A program made the position numbers and the translations under genes. This document shows positions 9,005 through 16,847 of a DNA stretch of 64,000 nt, in pieces. Under the pieces are notes generated by a model. The model saw nothing but the letters and a program-made list of their open reading frames with translations. It was not told the DNA's origin and did not search any database. The stretch is from Butyricicoccus pullicaecorum (GTDB lineage Bacteria > Bacillota > Clostridia > Oscillospirales > Butyricicoccaceae), in assembly GCA_018365995.1 (NCBI GenBank), contig JAGZIY010000002.1:186001-250000 (forward strand), read 5' to 3'. How positions within the stretch are numbered: position 1 is the first letter of the stretch; every line of letters starts with the position of its first letter.

Positions 9005-9979
9005 TTATAGGTCATATTGCTTGGGCGCACGGGGCACTGTGCTGCCAATCGCAGCCAGTAAAATCCCCAACACCTCAGTTTGTCCCATTTGTCGTGCCAA
9101 ATCGCACGCTTTATGGATTTCTTTTTCAGAAAGGACGCCAAGACGCAGCAGTGCATGGACTCCCTGCACATCGCTCTGCCGCAGTAAAACTTCTATCATA
9201 ATATCTGCATGCTCATGCAGACAATCCACATACGCAGTATGTGCGAGTGCGCATACTCCTACCGGCCATCGCAGACGGTTTAGTGCCACACGTACCGCCG
9301 TTTCATAATCCTGTATCCTTATCAACCGTTCAAATGCCATATCATATTCCATAAGCGACAACACACCGCCCTGAAAACACTGCCGATACGGATAGCCCGC
9401 TCCTTCAATACGGCGCTGAAAAATATGTGCGGGCGCCAAGTCCTCCCACTGCTCCTGATACGGCGGAAACAGGAGATGCACCTCTCCTGCCGGCAGATGC
9501 AGAGTGGCTTGGATTTCTCCGCTTACCTGTCCCAAAAGCTCAGGCAGACAGGTGCGTCCCTGTGCATCTCCCCTGAGCGTAACTTCTCGGAAATTTGTGC
9601 AGTTCATAAAGGCACCATGCCCAATTTCCTGTATGCCCGCGGGCAGCTCCAAACGGCTGAAATGATAACAGTTATAAAACGCATAACTGCCAATTACGCG
9701 CAGGGAGTCTGGCAAAATCACCTGACAAATCGCTTTGGCATCATGCGTTGGCAATTCGTCTTGCCCACAAGTCATGTGTATTTTCCAAATCTCTCGTCCC
9801 GATAACTCCGGTTCCCGTACAGCGCAGACATAGTCACCCAGTCCCACAACCGGAATGCCCTCGATTTCATTTGGCAATTTTAGTATATTATCATTTGTTT
9901 GACAGCGCAGGATATAAATTCCATCTGCTCGCTGTTCGCAAAACAGCAGCGCCTCATTTTCACTTGAAATCTGTTTCAT
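9005..9979 (-). CDS. Leucine-rich-repeat protein (BspA-like LRR_5), cytosolic
   Basis: 324 residues. Between about residues 85 and 140 there are two to three BspA-type leucine-rich repeats, for example PDSLRVIGSYAFYNC and PAGIQEIGHGAFMNC. The N terminus is hydrophilic with no signal peptide, so it is probably intracellular, unlike most BspA proteins, which are secreted. The C-terminal 130 residues are helical and may be ankyrin-like (VHALLRLGVLSEKEIHKACDLARQMG). It is the first gene of the block, with AGAGGAG before its ATG, and sits 16 bp upstream of the VWA gene. It may be a substrate-recognition component for the MoxR/VWA pair; this is inference from position. Confidence 0.75.
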   Translation of the reverse strand: MKQISSENEALLFCEQRADGIYILRCQTNDNILKLPNEIEGIPVVGLGDYVCAVREPELSGREIWKIHMTCGQDELPTHDAKAICQVILPDSLRVIGSYAFYNCYHFSRLELPAGIQEIGHGAFMNCTNFREVTLRGDAQGRTCLPELLGQVSGEIQATLHLPAGEVHLLFPPYQEQWEDLAPAHIFQRRIEGAGYPYRQCFQGGVLSLMEYDMAFERLIRIQDYETAVRVALNRLRWPVGVCALAHTAYVDCLHEHADIMIEVLLRQSDVQGVHALLRLGVLSEKEIHKACDLARQMGQTEVLGILLAAIGSTVPRAPKQYDL

Positions 9980-10005
9980 AGCTTCTCCTCTTTTTGCTCC
10001 CCTTC

Positions 10006-10034
10006 ATCTTACCGCAAAGCGGTTTCTGCGTCAA
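10006..10034 (-). promoter_or_regulatory. Sigma-A promoter of the LRR-VWA-MoxR-dus block
   Basis: On the minus strand TTGACG (10034-10029), a 17-bp spacer and TAAGAT (10011-10006) lie about 27 bp upstream of the LRR gene start. Confidence 0.65.
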
Positions 10035-10095
10035 CGGCAATCCAAGACTTGTAGCACAACGCAAAAAATGATATACTATTTTTTGTATCAATTCT

Positions 10096-10124
10096 GTCAC
10101 AAAACACCGGAAATCCGGTATGCT
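10096..10124 (+). promoter_or_regulatory. Possible promoter of the PrsA-like gene
   Basis: GTCACA, a 17-bp spacer and TATGCT. The spacer contains a short inverted repeat ACCGG-aaat-CCGGT. Box matches are only moderate. Confidence 0.35.
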
Positions 10125-10148
10125 GACTAAAAAAGAGAGGAGACCCCC

Positions 10149-11174
10149 ATGATACAAAACACTGGAAATACCCTGCGCCGCGCTGCGGCTGGACTGCTTG
10201 CCATGCTCACACTATCCTTGACTGCCTGCGGAAAAGATGCTGCGCCTACGGTAAGTGACACAGAAAAGCAGGCTATTGTGCTGACTGCAAACGGGATTGA
10301 TTTTACAGCAGAACAATATGCTGCATCGTTTGTCTATAACGCAAACCGTATGGACAGTATGCTTGCCATGTATGGGCAGAAAACCTCTGCGGATATGACC
10401 GATGCTGCCGAAAAGGAAACCTTCTCCAATAATATTGCGGAACTTGCCAAACAGCAGCTTGCCTATTTAGCAGTATGTGAAAATCAAATGAAGGAAAAGG
10501 GTCTGAGCTATACAGAAGAAGAAGTCGATGCCCAGCTCACCGAACTTTCCAAGCAGCTCGGGGGCGATACAGAACTTGACAAGTATCTCAAGGATATGGG
10601 TCTCACACGTGACCAATACCGTGAATTTGCCAAGCTGAATGTCATGATTCAAAAGCTGCGTGATGACTATTATGCAAAAAATCCCAATGCCGCACGCGAG
10701 TACTTCGATAAAAACTATCTGCGCTGTAAGCATGTGCTCATCAAAACTGTCGATGACAACAATGCAGAACTCCCCGACCAAGAAGCACGCAAAGCAAAAG
10801 CAGAGGACATTGCAAAACGCGCCAAGGCTGGTGAATCGTTCGATGCCCTGATCCAGTCCAATAACGAAGACCCGGGCATGGAAAGCAATCCTGAAGGCTA
10901 TGTTTTTACCGAAGGGGAAATGGTTACAGAGTTTTATGAAGGTACCAAGGCACTTGCTAATAATGCCATCTCTGACCCAATCAAAACAAGCTATGGCTGG
11001 CATATCATTCAGCGCCTGCCTCTGCGGGATACAGATTTTGAGAGCAAGAAGGGTGTCATTGAGGAAACCCTGTTCTCTAATATCGCAAGCGAATGGCTGT
11101 CTGAAGCGACCATAGAAGAAAAAGATGATATTTCAAAAATAAATCTGGAGACCGCCGCTGGATATCTCGCATAA
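10149..11174 (+). CDS. Foldase lipoprotein, parvulin-type peptidyl-prolyl isomerase (PrsA-like)
   Basis: 341 residues. A signal peptide ends in the lipobox LTAC with Cys27, so the mature protein is tethered to the outer face of the membrane. The N-terminal SurA/PrsA-like helical part (about 40-190) is followed by a parvulin domain starting at CKHVLIK (about 196) and including EDPG, FTEGEMV and TSYGWHIIQRL. It should isomerise prolyl bonds and help secreted proteins fold. AGAGGAG precedes the ATG, and a terminator follows at once, so it is monocistronic. The large surface proteins in this window are plausible clients. Confidence 0.88.
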   Translation: MIQNTGNTLRRAAAGLLAMLTLSLTACGKDAAPTVSDTEKQAIVLTANGIDFTAEQYAASFVYNANRMDSMLAMYGQKTSADMTDAAEKETFSNNIAELAKQQLAYLAVCENQMKEKGLSYTEEEVDAQLTELSKQLGGDTELDKYLKDMGLTRDQYREFAKLNVMIQKLRDDYYAKNPNAAREYFDKNYLRCKHVLIKTVDDNNAELPDQEARKAKAEDIAKRAKAGESFDALIQSNNEDPGMESNPEGYVFTEGEMVTEFYEGTKALANNAISDPIKTSYGWHIIQRLPLRDTDFESKKGVIEETLFSNIASEWLSEATIEEKDDISKINLETAAGYLA

Positions 11175-11182
11175 AATGAAGC

Positions 11183-11218
11183 ACTGCATCTAAGAGTTCC
11201 ATAGATGCAGTGTTTTTT
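11183..11218 (+). terminator. Terminator of the PrsA-like gene
   Basis: ACTGCATCT (11183-11191) pairs with AGATGCAGT (11203-11211), followed by GTTTTTT. Confidence 0.88.
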
Positions 11219-11284
11219 ATATATCTATCTGGTATTTATGTCTAAAATATCTGTTAGTTCCTCTCATATTTTGTAAAATTTTGC

Positions 11285-11313
11285 TTTCCGCCCCTCTCCT
11301 GTTATGCTACAAT
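11285..11313 (+). promoter_or_regulatory. Possible extended -10 promoter of the mgtC-like gene
   Basis: TGCTACAAT (11305-11313) is an extended -10 box about 38 bp upstream of the start; the -35 region TTTCCG is weak. Confidence 0.4.
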
Positions 11314-11350
11314 AGGATTACCATTCAGCTTCGGAAAGGAGTTTTCTTAT

Positions 11351-12055
11351 ATGCCTGATATCGTATATCACGAACTTACTTATATAGATGCCGTCCTTCG
11401 TATGGTATTTGCAATGATCATTGGTATTGTAGTAGGCGCAGAGCGCGGTCGAAATCATCGTCCAGCAGGTATGCGTACACATATGCTGGTTGCACTTGGC
11501 TCATGTGTCGTTATGATCGTCGGAAATTTGTTGTTTGCAGAATTCTCCCGATTCGGCGCAGTACCAGATCCCGCACGTCTCGGTGCCCAAGTCATTTCTG
11601 GTGTTGGTTTTCTGGGTGCGGGTACCATTTTGCGGGAAGGGCTCTCGGTAAAAGGATTGACCACCGCCGCCAGCATCTGGACAGTTGCCTGTCTGGGACT
11701 CGCTGTCGGCGCCGGATATTATGCGATTGCCCTAACGGGCGCCGTTGCCGTTTATGCAACCCTTACGATATTTGAGGTATTACAGCGCAAGCTTTACACA
11801 AACCATCTTACAACCCTCGTGATATCGCTGCAATGCCATGATCTGCCGACCATTATGCACGACCTTAATCATTGTACCAAAGAACAAAACGCCACTCTGT
11901 CACATATTCAGTTTGATGAAGATGAACCCGGTATCTATCACCTGTCCTCCACAATTGTATTTCGGGGTATACATCCAGAAAACGATCAGGCTCTTTTTCT
12001 GGAAAAGCTGGGCAGCAACCCCAACCTTAGCAAATTAAAAACCACACAATATTAA
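11351..12055 (+). CDS. MgtC/SapB family membrane protein
   Basis: 234 residues. Residues 1-140 hold four to five hydrophobic helices and the family's conserved stretch GAERGRNHRPAGMRTH, then VGFLGAGTI and GLTTAASIW. The last 90 residues form a soluble ACT-like domain. MgtC proteins are tied to low-Mg2+ adaptation and membrane potential, but for most Gram-positive members the role is unproven. AAAGGAG precedes the ATG. The gene stands alone with pyrophosphatase downstream; the pairing with a Mg2+-dependent enzyme is suggestive only. Confidence 0.87.
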   Translation: MPDIVYHELTYIDAVLRMVFAMIIGIVVGAERGRNHRPAGMRTHMLVALGSCVVMIVGNLLFAEFSRFGAVPDPARLGAQVISGVGFLGAGTILREGLSVKGLTTAASIWTVACLGLAVGAGYYAIALTGAVAVYATLTIFEVLQRKLYTNHLTTLVISLQCHDLPTIMHDLNHCTKEQNATLSHIQFDEDEPGIYHLSSTIVFRGIHPENDQALFLEKLGSNPNLSKLKTTQY

Positions 12056-12095
12056 ACCAATTAGAAAAATGGGATTCCTCTAAGCAGGCTTTCTC

Positions 12096-12124
12096 TTGCA
12101 TACCCCGACAAAATATATTAAAAT
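12096..12124 (+). promoter_or_regulatory. Sigma-A promoter of the pyrophosphatase gene
   Basis: TTGCAT, a 17-bp spacer and TAAAAT. A small hairpin CTGCTT-ttgc-AAGCAG follows in the leader at about 12138-12153. Confidence 0.6.
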
Positions 12125-12194
12125 CCCAATATAGTCTACTGCTTTTGCAAGCAGCGAACACATATCTTTGATTCCCAGAAAAAGAGAAGAGGTA

Positions 12195-12776
12195 ATGAAA
12201 TTGAACATTTGGCACGATATTGACCCAGCGCTCATTGCGCCCCACTGCTTTACCGCCGTAATCGAAATCCCTGCGGGCAGCAAGAAAAAATATGAGCTTG
12301 ACAAGCGTACCGGACTGCTTCGCCTAGATCGTATTTTATATACCTCCACCCATTATCCTGCAAACTATGGCTTTATCCCTCGTACTTATGCAGATGATGG
12401 CGACCCGCTCGACGTACTCGTGCTTTGCTCTGAAACCTTGGATCCCTCCATTATGACCCAGTGCTATCCTGTTGGTGTTATCCGCATGGTGGACGAGGGA
12501 TTCTGTGATGATAAGATCATTGCTGTGGTTGAGCACGACCCCACTTGGAATTTCTATAAGGAGTATGGCGAACTTCCCCCACATATTGGCAATGAGATTG
12601 CACATTTCTTCGAGGTTTATAAGCAGCTGGAAGGACGCACAACTGCAATCTCCGAGGTCTATAACAGAGAAACCGCAGAGCAGATTATTGCCGACTGCAT
12701 GGAGCGTTATTTGATTCACTTCTGCGGCAAGCGTCCGCAGCTCGATAAGCATTTGCAAAGTACAGCTTGTGATTGA
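12195..12776 (+). CDS. ppa: Soluble inorganic pyrophosphatase, family I
   Basis: About 193 residues. The enzyme hydrolyses pyrophosphate to phosphate in the cytosol with Mg2+. The family motifs are present: EIPAGSKKKYE near the N terminus and the metal-binding DDGDPLDVLVL at about residue 66. The start is uncertain: ATG at 12195 follows AAGAGAAGAGG very closely, and a TTG at 12201 has a better distance to GAAGAGG. Length is slightly above the bacterial norm (about 175). A 16-bp stem terminator follows the stop. Confidence 0.92.
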   Translation: MKLNIWHDIDPALIAPHCFTAVIEIPAGSKKKYELDKRTGLLRLDRILYTSTHYPANYGFIPRTYADDGDPLDVLVLCSETLDPSIMTQCYPVGVIRMVDEGFCDDKIIAVVEHDPTWNFYKEYGELPPHIGNEIAHFFEVYKQLEGRTTAISEVYNRETAEQIIADCMERYLIHFCGKRPQLDKHLQSTACD

Positions 12777-12794
12777 ATTTATGAATCATTCATA

Positions 12795-12839
12795 AAAAAG
12801 TATTAGATTTCTACCTCTGTATGAAATCTAATACTTTTT
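12795..12839 (+). terminator. Terminator of the pyrophosphatase gene
   Basis: A perfect 16-bp stem, 12795-12810 with 12824-12839, ending in a T run. The A run at its foot makes it able to work in both directions. Confidence 0.92.
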
Positions 12840-12898
12840 CATTCTATTATAATTTTTTCATGTATTTCCACATAATTTTATAGAATCCTAAGAACCCC

Positions 12899-12927
12899 TT
12901 GACACCTCAAAAATGATATGGTATATT
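12899..12927 (+). promoter_or_regulatory. Consensus sigma-A promoter of the feo operon
   Basis: TTGACA (12899-12904), a 17-bp spacer and TATATT (12922-12927). The predicted start site is near 12934, inside or next to an inverted repeat. Confidence 0.8.
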
Positions 12928-12936
12928 CATATAAGT

Positions 12937-12952
12937 TAGTTGTCGTTAACTA
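12937..12952. promoter_or_regulatory. Inverted repeat at the feo start site, candidate DtxR-family operator
   Basis: TAGTT (12937-12941) and AACTA (12948-12952) form 5-bp arms around 6 bases. The element begins about 10 bp after the -10 box, a position fit for repression. A DtxR-family regulator is encoded 2.7 kb downstream. Arms are short, so this is a candidate only. Confidence 0.45.
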
Positions 12953-12981
12953 TATGCCTTATATATAGAGGGGGAATGGAT

Positions 12982-13200
12982 ATGAACTTATCCGATGCAC
13001 AACTCGGAAAAGAGTATATCATTGAGGATATTTTGACCGATGACGAAGAATTAAACAGCTTCTTGTTCTCCTTAGGTTGTTATAGCGGAGAACCCATTAC
13101 CGTTGTTTCTCAAATGCGCGGCGGCTTTGTCATCGCAGTCAAAGACGGACGATATAACATCGATCAAAACCTCGCGCAAGCAATCCACATCAAAGATTAA
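12982..13200 (+). CDS. feoA: FeoA, ferrous iron transport accessory protein
   Basis: 72 residues from the ATG at 12982, which follows GAGGGGGAA; the longer frame starting at 12940 has no ribosome site and would begin upstream of the operator. The small SH3-like fold is typical of FeoA, which assists FeoB in Fe2+ uptake at the cytoplasmic face of the membrane. The sequence GCYSGEPITVVSQMRGGFVIAVKDGRYNID has the usual FeoA pattern of strands. FeoB is encoded 92 bp downstream, after a weak terminator-like hairpin. Confidence 0.85.
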   Translation: MNLSDAQLGKEYIIEDILTDDEELNSFLFSLGCYSGEPITVVSQMRGGFVIAVKDGRYNIDQNLAQAIHIKD

Positions 13201-13211
13201 AAGCTATTCTT

Positions 13212-13236
13212 AAACTATTCATTCGGAATAGTTTTT
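13212..13236 (+). terminator. Weak hairpin with T run between feoA and feoB
   Basis: AAACTATTC (13212-13220) pairs with GAATAGTTT (13226-13234), leading into five Ts. It may attenuate transcription into feoB or protect the feoA message. A second short inverted repeat, TTAG-6-CTAA at 13251-13264, follows before the feoB ribosome site. Confidence 0.45.
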
Positions 13237-13292
13237 AATCGCCCCATCAGTTAGTCTGGGCTAATTTTATTACAAAAACGGAGGAACAAGCT

Positions 13293-15305
13293 ATGAGAAT
13301 TGCTCTGACAGGCAATCCCAACAGTGGTAAAACCACCATGTACAACGCACTGACCGGTCGAACCGAGCGTGTTGGAAACTGGGCTGGTGTTACCGTAGAC
13401 AAGAAAGAAAGTCCAATCAAAAAATCCTTCTCTGAAGGATATCCGGAGCTGATTGCAGTCGATCTTCCGGGTGCCTATTCTATGTCTCCTTTCACTTCAG
13501 AGGAAAGCATTACCAGCAGCTATGTGAAAAATGAGCACCCTGATGCCATCATCAATATTGTAGATGCGACAAACCTAAGCCGCAGTCTGTTCTTCACAAC
13601 ACAGCTCTTAGAGTTGGGCATTCCGGTCGTTGTTGCGCTGAATAAGAGCGATATCAATATAAAGAAAGGCACCCAAATCAATGCCGATTTGCTTGCCGAA
13701 AAGCTGGGCTGTCCAGTCATTAAGACGGTATCAACTTCGAACACGGACGAAGGTCTTGCTCAGGTTGTTGCAAAAGCGGCAAAGTCTGCCGGTCTGACAC
13801 AGAAGGCGCCTTATGTGCAGGGCACCATCGACTTACATGACAAAAGTGCGGTCGAAGCTGCCGACCGCAAACGTTTTGAATTTGTAAATACTCTGGTGCG
13901 TCAGGTAGAGACGCGAACCGTGCTGACCAAGGACAAGACAAAGCAGGACAGTATTGACGCAATCCTAACCAATAAATGGCTTGGTATTCCATTCTTTGCA
14001 CTGGTGATGTGGGCTGTTTTCGATATCTCACAGTCACGTTTAGGTCCGTTTCTTGCAGACACACTTGTTGGTTGGATCGAATCTTTCCAAGAAATGGTTG
14101 CCAGCATGGTAGCGGGTGCATCTCCCTTTATGCAGGCGTTGCTTGTTGATGGCATCATCGGCGGCGTTGGCGCTGTTGTCGGTTTTCTGCCGCTCGTTAT
14201 GGTCATGTACTTCCTCATCTCTCTGCTCGAAGACTGCGGCTACATGGCGCGTGTCAGCGTTGTTATGGATCCAATCTTTAAACGCGTCGGTCTTTCCGGC
14301 AAATCTGTTATCCCCATGGTAATCGGCACCGGATGTGCAATCCCCGGCATTATGGCTTGCCGCACTATTCGCAACGAGAGAGAACGCCGTACCACTGCAA
14401 TGCTGACCCCATTCATGCCCTGTGGCGCCAAACTCCCTGTTATTGCACTGTTTGCTGGTGCATTCTTCCACGATGCGTCTTGGGTCGGCACGCTCATGTA
14501 CTTCGTTGGAATCGCACTTATTTTCTTCAGTTCCTTGCTGGTGCTCAAAGTCACTGGTCACAAATACCGTAAATCTTTCTTCATCATGGAGCTGCCAGAA
14601 TACAAGCTTCCAAGCCTTAAACGTGCTGTTATTTCCATGCTGTCCCGCGCAAAAGCCTACATTATTAAGGCGGGTACCATTATTCTGGTATGCAATGCGG
14701 TTGTTCAAATTATGCAGTCCTTCACATGGAGTTTGCAGGTTGTCGAAGAAGGTATGGAGCATACCTCTATCCTTGCAAGCATCGCGTCCCCATTTGCCGT
14801 ACTTCTGCTCCCGCTCGGCTTTGGCGTATGGCAGCTGGCAGCGGCGGCAATCACCGGCTTTATCGCAAAAGAGAATGTTGTTGGCACACTGGCTGTTGTT
14901 TATGGATTCACCCGTTTCATCAATGAAGACTTCGCTCTGGTTGGCGGCGCAAATGAAGTTGCTGCCACAATGGGTCTGACCGCAGTCGCTGCTCTGGCAT
15001 ATCTGATGTTTAATTTATATACCCCGCCTTGCTTTGCCGCAATCGGTGCCATGAACTCCGAAATGCAGGATAAGAAATGGTTATTCGGCGGTATTGCACT
15101 TCAGCTTGCAACAGGTTATGTTATCGCATTCTTCGTATATCAAATCGGCACACTCATCACCACCGGTTCTCTGGGACAGGCGTTTGTGCCGGGTCTTATC
15201 GCAGTTGCTGTAATCATCAATGTAATCGTTGCTCTCGCTATGAATACAAACAAGAAAATCAATGCACAATATTCGCTGGATCAAACAGTTGCTCAAAAAG
15301 GTTAA
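13293..15305 (+). CDS. feoB: FeoB, ferrous iron transporter with GTPase domain
   Basis: 670 residues. The N-terminal G domain has G1 GNPNSGKTT at 7-15, G3 DLPGAYSM at about 55, and G4 NKSD at about 119. The membrane part has the two conserved Gate motifs with cysteines, GTGCAIPGIMACRT and FMPCGAKLPV, and about ten helices. It imports Fe2+. ACGGAGGA precedes the ATG. The reading frame is intact and of normal length. It is followed 12 bp later by a Cys-rich small membrane protein, completing a usual clostridial feo operon. Confidence 0.95.
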   Translation: MRIALTGNPNSGKTTMYNALTGRTERVGNWAGVTVDKKESPIKKSFSEGYPELIAVDLPGAYSMSPFTSEESITSSYVKNEHPDAIINIVDATNLSRSLFFTTQLLELGIPVVVALNKSDINIKKGTQINADLLAEKLGCPVIKTVSTSNTDEGLAQVVAKAAKSAGLTQKAPYVQGTIDLHDKSAVEAADRKRFEFVNTLVRQVETRTVLTKDKTKQDSIDAILTNKWLGIPFFALVMWAVFDISQSRLGPFLADTLVGWIESFQEMVASMVAGASPFMQALLVDGIIGGVGAVVGFLPLVMVMYFLISLLEDCGYMARVSVVMDPIFKRVGLSGKSVIPMVIGTGCAIPGIMACRTIRNERERRTTAMLTPFMPCGAKLPVIALFAGAFFHDASWVGTLMYFVGIALIFFSSLLVLKVTGHKYRKSFFIMELPEYKLPSLKRAVISMLSRAKAYIIKAGTIILVCNAVVQIMQSFTWSLQVVEEGMEHTSILASIASPFAVLLLPLGFGVWQLAAAAITGFIAKENVVGTLAVVYGFTRFINEDFALVGGANEVAATMGLTAVAALAYLMFNLYTPPCFAAIGAMNSEMQDKKWLFGGIALQLATGYVIAFFVYQIGTLITTGSLGQAFVPGLIAVAVIINVIVALAMNTNKKINAQYSLDQTVAQKG

Positions 15306-15317
15306 AAGGAGGTAACT

Positions 15318-15503
15318 ATGGACTGGATCGTACTTACTATTGTACTTATTCTTATCGGCTGCGCAGTCGGCTATATCATCAAATCCAAAAAGCAAGGCGT
15401 AAAATGTATTGGTTGCCCCTCTGCTGGCAGCTGTCATAGCAGTAAAGAGCCGAAAGAACAAACTTCTTGCTGCGGCTGTCAGCACAAAACTTCCCAAAAA
15501 TGA
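15318..15503 (+). CDS. FeoB-associated Cys-rich small membrane protein
   Basis: 61 residues. One N-terminal transmembrane helix (about 3-22) is followed by a basic stretch and a tail with six cysteines, in CIGCPSAGSC and CCGC arrangements. This matches the FeoB-associated Cys-rich membrane protein family, placed after feoB in many Firmicutes. The cysteines could bind iron or a cluster; the exact role is not established. AAAAGGAGGT lies just before the ATG, and a strong terminator ends the operon. Confidence 0.85.
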   Translation: MDWIVLTIVLILIGCAVGYIIKSKKQGVKCIGCPSAGSCHSSKEPKEQTSCCGCQHKTSQK

Positions 15504-15511
15504 TATTTCAC

Positions 15512-15546
15512 AAAAGTCTGTCTTATCCAAAGACAGACTTTTTTTT
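15512..15546 (+). terminator. Terminator of the feo operon
   Basis: AAAAGTCTGTCTT (15512-15524) pairs with 15530-15542 and runs into eight Ts. Confidence 0.92.
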
Positions 15547-15595
15547 AGAAAAGTTTATCAAAACTAACTCTTTACAAGCCCACTCATAGAAAAAA

Positions 15596-15624
15596 TTGCA
15601 AATGTCTGGAATCTATGCTACTAT
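15596..15624 (+). promoter_or_regulatory. Promoter of the DtxR-family regulator gene
   Basis: TTGCAA, a 17-bp spacer and TACTAT with an extended TGC. About 15 bp further on, GACTT-gtccca-AAGTC forms a short inverted repeat near the start site. Confidence 0.5.
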
Positions 15625-15681
15625 ATACAAAGAAGACTTGTCCCAAAGTCGAATGTCATGACAGAGAATGGGGGATCCAAA

Positions 15682-16065
15682 ATGCGTATCCAAAAATCTG
15701 CCGAGGACTACTTGGAAACCATCCTGCGGCTGACGCTTCAAAATGGTTCTGTACGCTCAATTGATATCGCAAATGAACTGGGCTTTTCCAAACCCAGTGT
15801 TTCTACTGCAATGAAACGTCTGCGTGAAAATGGATATATTACCGTTGAACCACATGGCTTGATCCAATTAACCGAGCGTGGACGCGCCATTGCTGATAAA
15901 ATTTATGAGCGTCATATTTTATTGACCCAATACCTGATTGATCTCGGCGTTTCTGCTGAAATTGCAGAGCAAGATGCCTGCAAAATTGAGCATATTCTTA
16001 GCCAAGAAACTTTCGACCACATCCGTGCACATGCCACGGCAAAGCATCTCTCTGAAAAAAGCTAA
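15682..16065 (+). CDS. DtxR/MntR-family metal-dependent transcriptional repressor
   Basis: 127 residues from the ATG at 15682, preceded by GGGGGA; an upstream ATG at 15658 has no ribosome site. A winged helix (about 8-72) is followed by the dimerisation and metal-binding helices; no SH3 domain follows, as in MntR. By alignment from memory the metal ligands are Asp9, Glu12, His78, Cys100, Glu103 and His104. Asp9 is MntR-like, while Cys100 in ACKIEH matches the DtxR/IdeR Cys102 in ACRWEH. This mix makes Fe2+ sensing plausible. Its position after feoAB suggests it controls that operon. Monocistronic. Confidence 0.85.
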   Translation: MRIQKSAEDYLETILRLTLQNGSVRSIDIANELGFSKPSVSTAMKRLRENGYITVEPHGLIQLTERGRAIADKIYERHILLTQYLIDLGVSAEIAEQDACKIEHILSQETFDHIRAHATAKHLSEKS

Positions 16066-16076
16066 AGCTTTTCTGT

Positions 16077-16110
16077 AATCCGTTTCTTAAAAAGAGCGGA
16101 TTCTTTTATT
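16077..16110 (+). terminator. Terminator of the DtxR-family gene
   Basis: AATCCG (16077-16082) pairs with CGGATT (16097-16102), with a TTCTT/AAGAG inner stem, then CTTTTATTTT. Confidence 0.78.
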
Positions 16111-16213
16111 TTACCCCACGAGATATCCCAAAAAGGTAGCCTTGCTATCATATACAGGAAAAATCTCAATACACCATTATACTTCTTTCTCCCATCTTCA
16201 AGGAGGAAAAAGC

Positions 16214-16242
16214 TTCTCTAACCCGAATTGCTATGCTATACT
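16214..16242 (+). promoter_or_regulatory. Extended -10 promoter of the phosphatase gene
   Basis: TTCTCT, a 17-bp spacer and TGCTATACT, about 31 bp upstream of the start codon. Confidence 0.5.
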
Positions 16243-16273
16243 AAAATCTATAAAACAAATAAGGAGTTTCAAA

Positions 16274-16732
16274 ATGAATCGGATACTTTTTGTGTGTCAC
16301 GGGAACATTTGCCGCAGTCCAATGGCTCAATTCATTATGCAGGATCTTGTCCAAAAGGCAGGTCTGCAAGATCGTTTCCAGATTGCCTCTGCGGCAACGA
16401 GCACAGAGGAAATCGGAAACCCTATCTATCCTCCTGCACAGAGGACACTCGCTGCACACGGCATTCATTGTGGTCATCATGCAGCCAGACAGCTTCAAAA
16501 GCAAGATTATGAACAGTATCATCTGCTCATCGGCATGGATCACGCAAATATTCGCAATATGCAGAGAATTTGCGGCGGTGATCCAGACGGGAAAATCCAA
16601 CTGCTTATGAATTACAGCATCACCCCTGAAAAAGAAGTTGCAGATCCGTGGTATACCGGTAACTTTGAAGCAACTTGGCAAGATATACTTGCCGGCTGTC
16701 AAGGCTTACTGAAAGCACTATCTGTCCAGTAA
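16274..16732 (+). CDS. Low-molecular-weight protein tyrosine phosphatase
   Basis: 152 residues from the ATG at 16274, with AAGGAG 8 bases upstream. The P-loop C8-H-G-N-I-C-R14 matches CX5R, followed by SPMAQF, and the general acid Asp lies in ADPWYTG near residue 125. All catalytic elements are present. Family members dephosphorylate phosphotyrosine, or in bacteria phospho-arginine or capsule kinases; no kinase gene is nearby, so the substrate is unknown. Monocistronic between two terminators. Confidence 0.9.
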   Translation: MNRILFVCHGNICRSPMAQFIMQDLVQKAGLQDRFQIASAATSTEEIGNPIYPPAQRTLAAHGIHCGHHAARQLQKQDYEQYHLLIGMDHANIRNMQRICGGDPDGKIQLLMNYSITPEKEVADPWYTGNFEATWQDILAGCQGLLKALSVQ

Positions 16733-16783
16733 CTCGTTTTCATTCTTCACTTTTCCCCAAATACCAACACTTCTTTACATACA

Positions 16784-16812
16784 AAACCCTCTGGAAGTTC
16801 CAGAGGGTTTCT
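16784..16812. terminator. Terminator after the phosphatase gene
   Basis: AAACCCTCTG (16784-16793) pairs with CAGAGGGTTT (16801-16810). It lies between convergent genes and can serve both. Confidence 0.85.
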
Positions 16813-16847
16813 TTATCAAAAAAATATCCATATCTGATAAATAATCA

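Noticed and set aside
10467..11003. 178-codon minus-strand frame inside the PrsA-like gene
   Set aside because: It lies wholly within a well-supported gene and has unnatural Phe/Cys/Ile-rich composition.
14040..14762. 240-codon minus-strand frame inside feoB
   Set aside because: Shadow of feoB: the composition is Asn/Thr/His-rich without any motif, and feoB is intact on the other strand.
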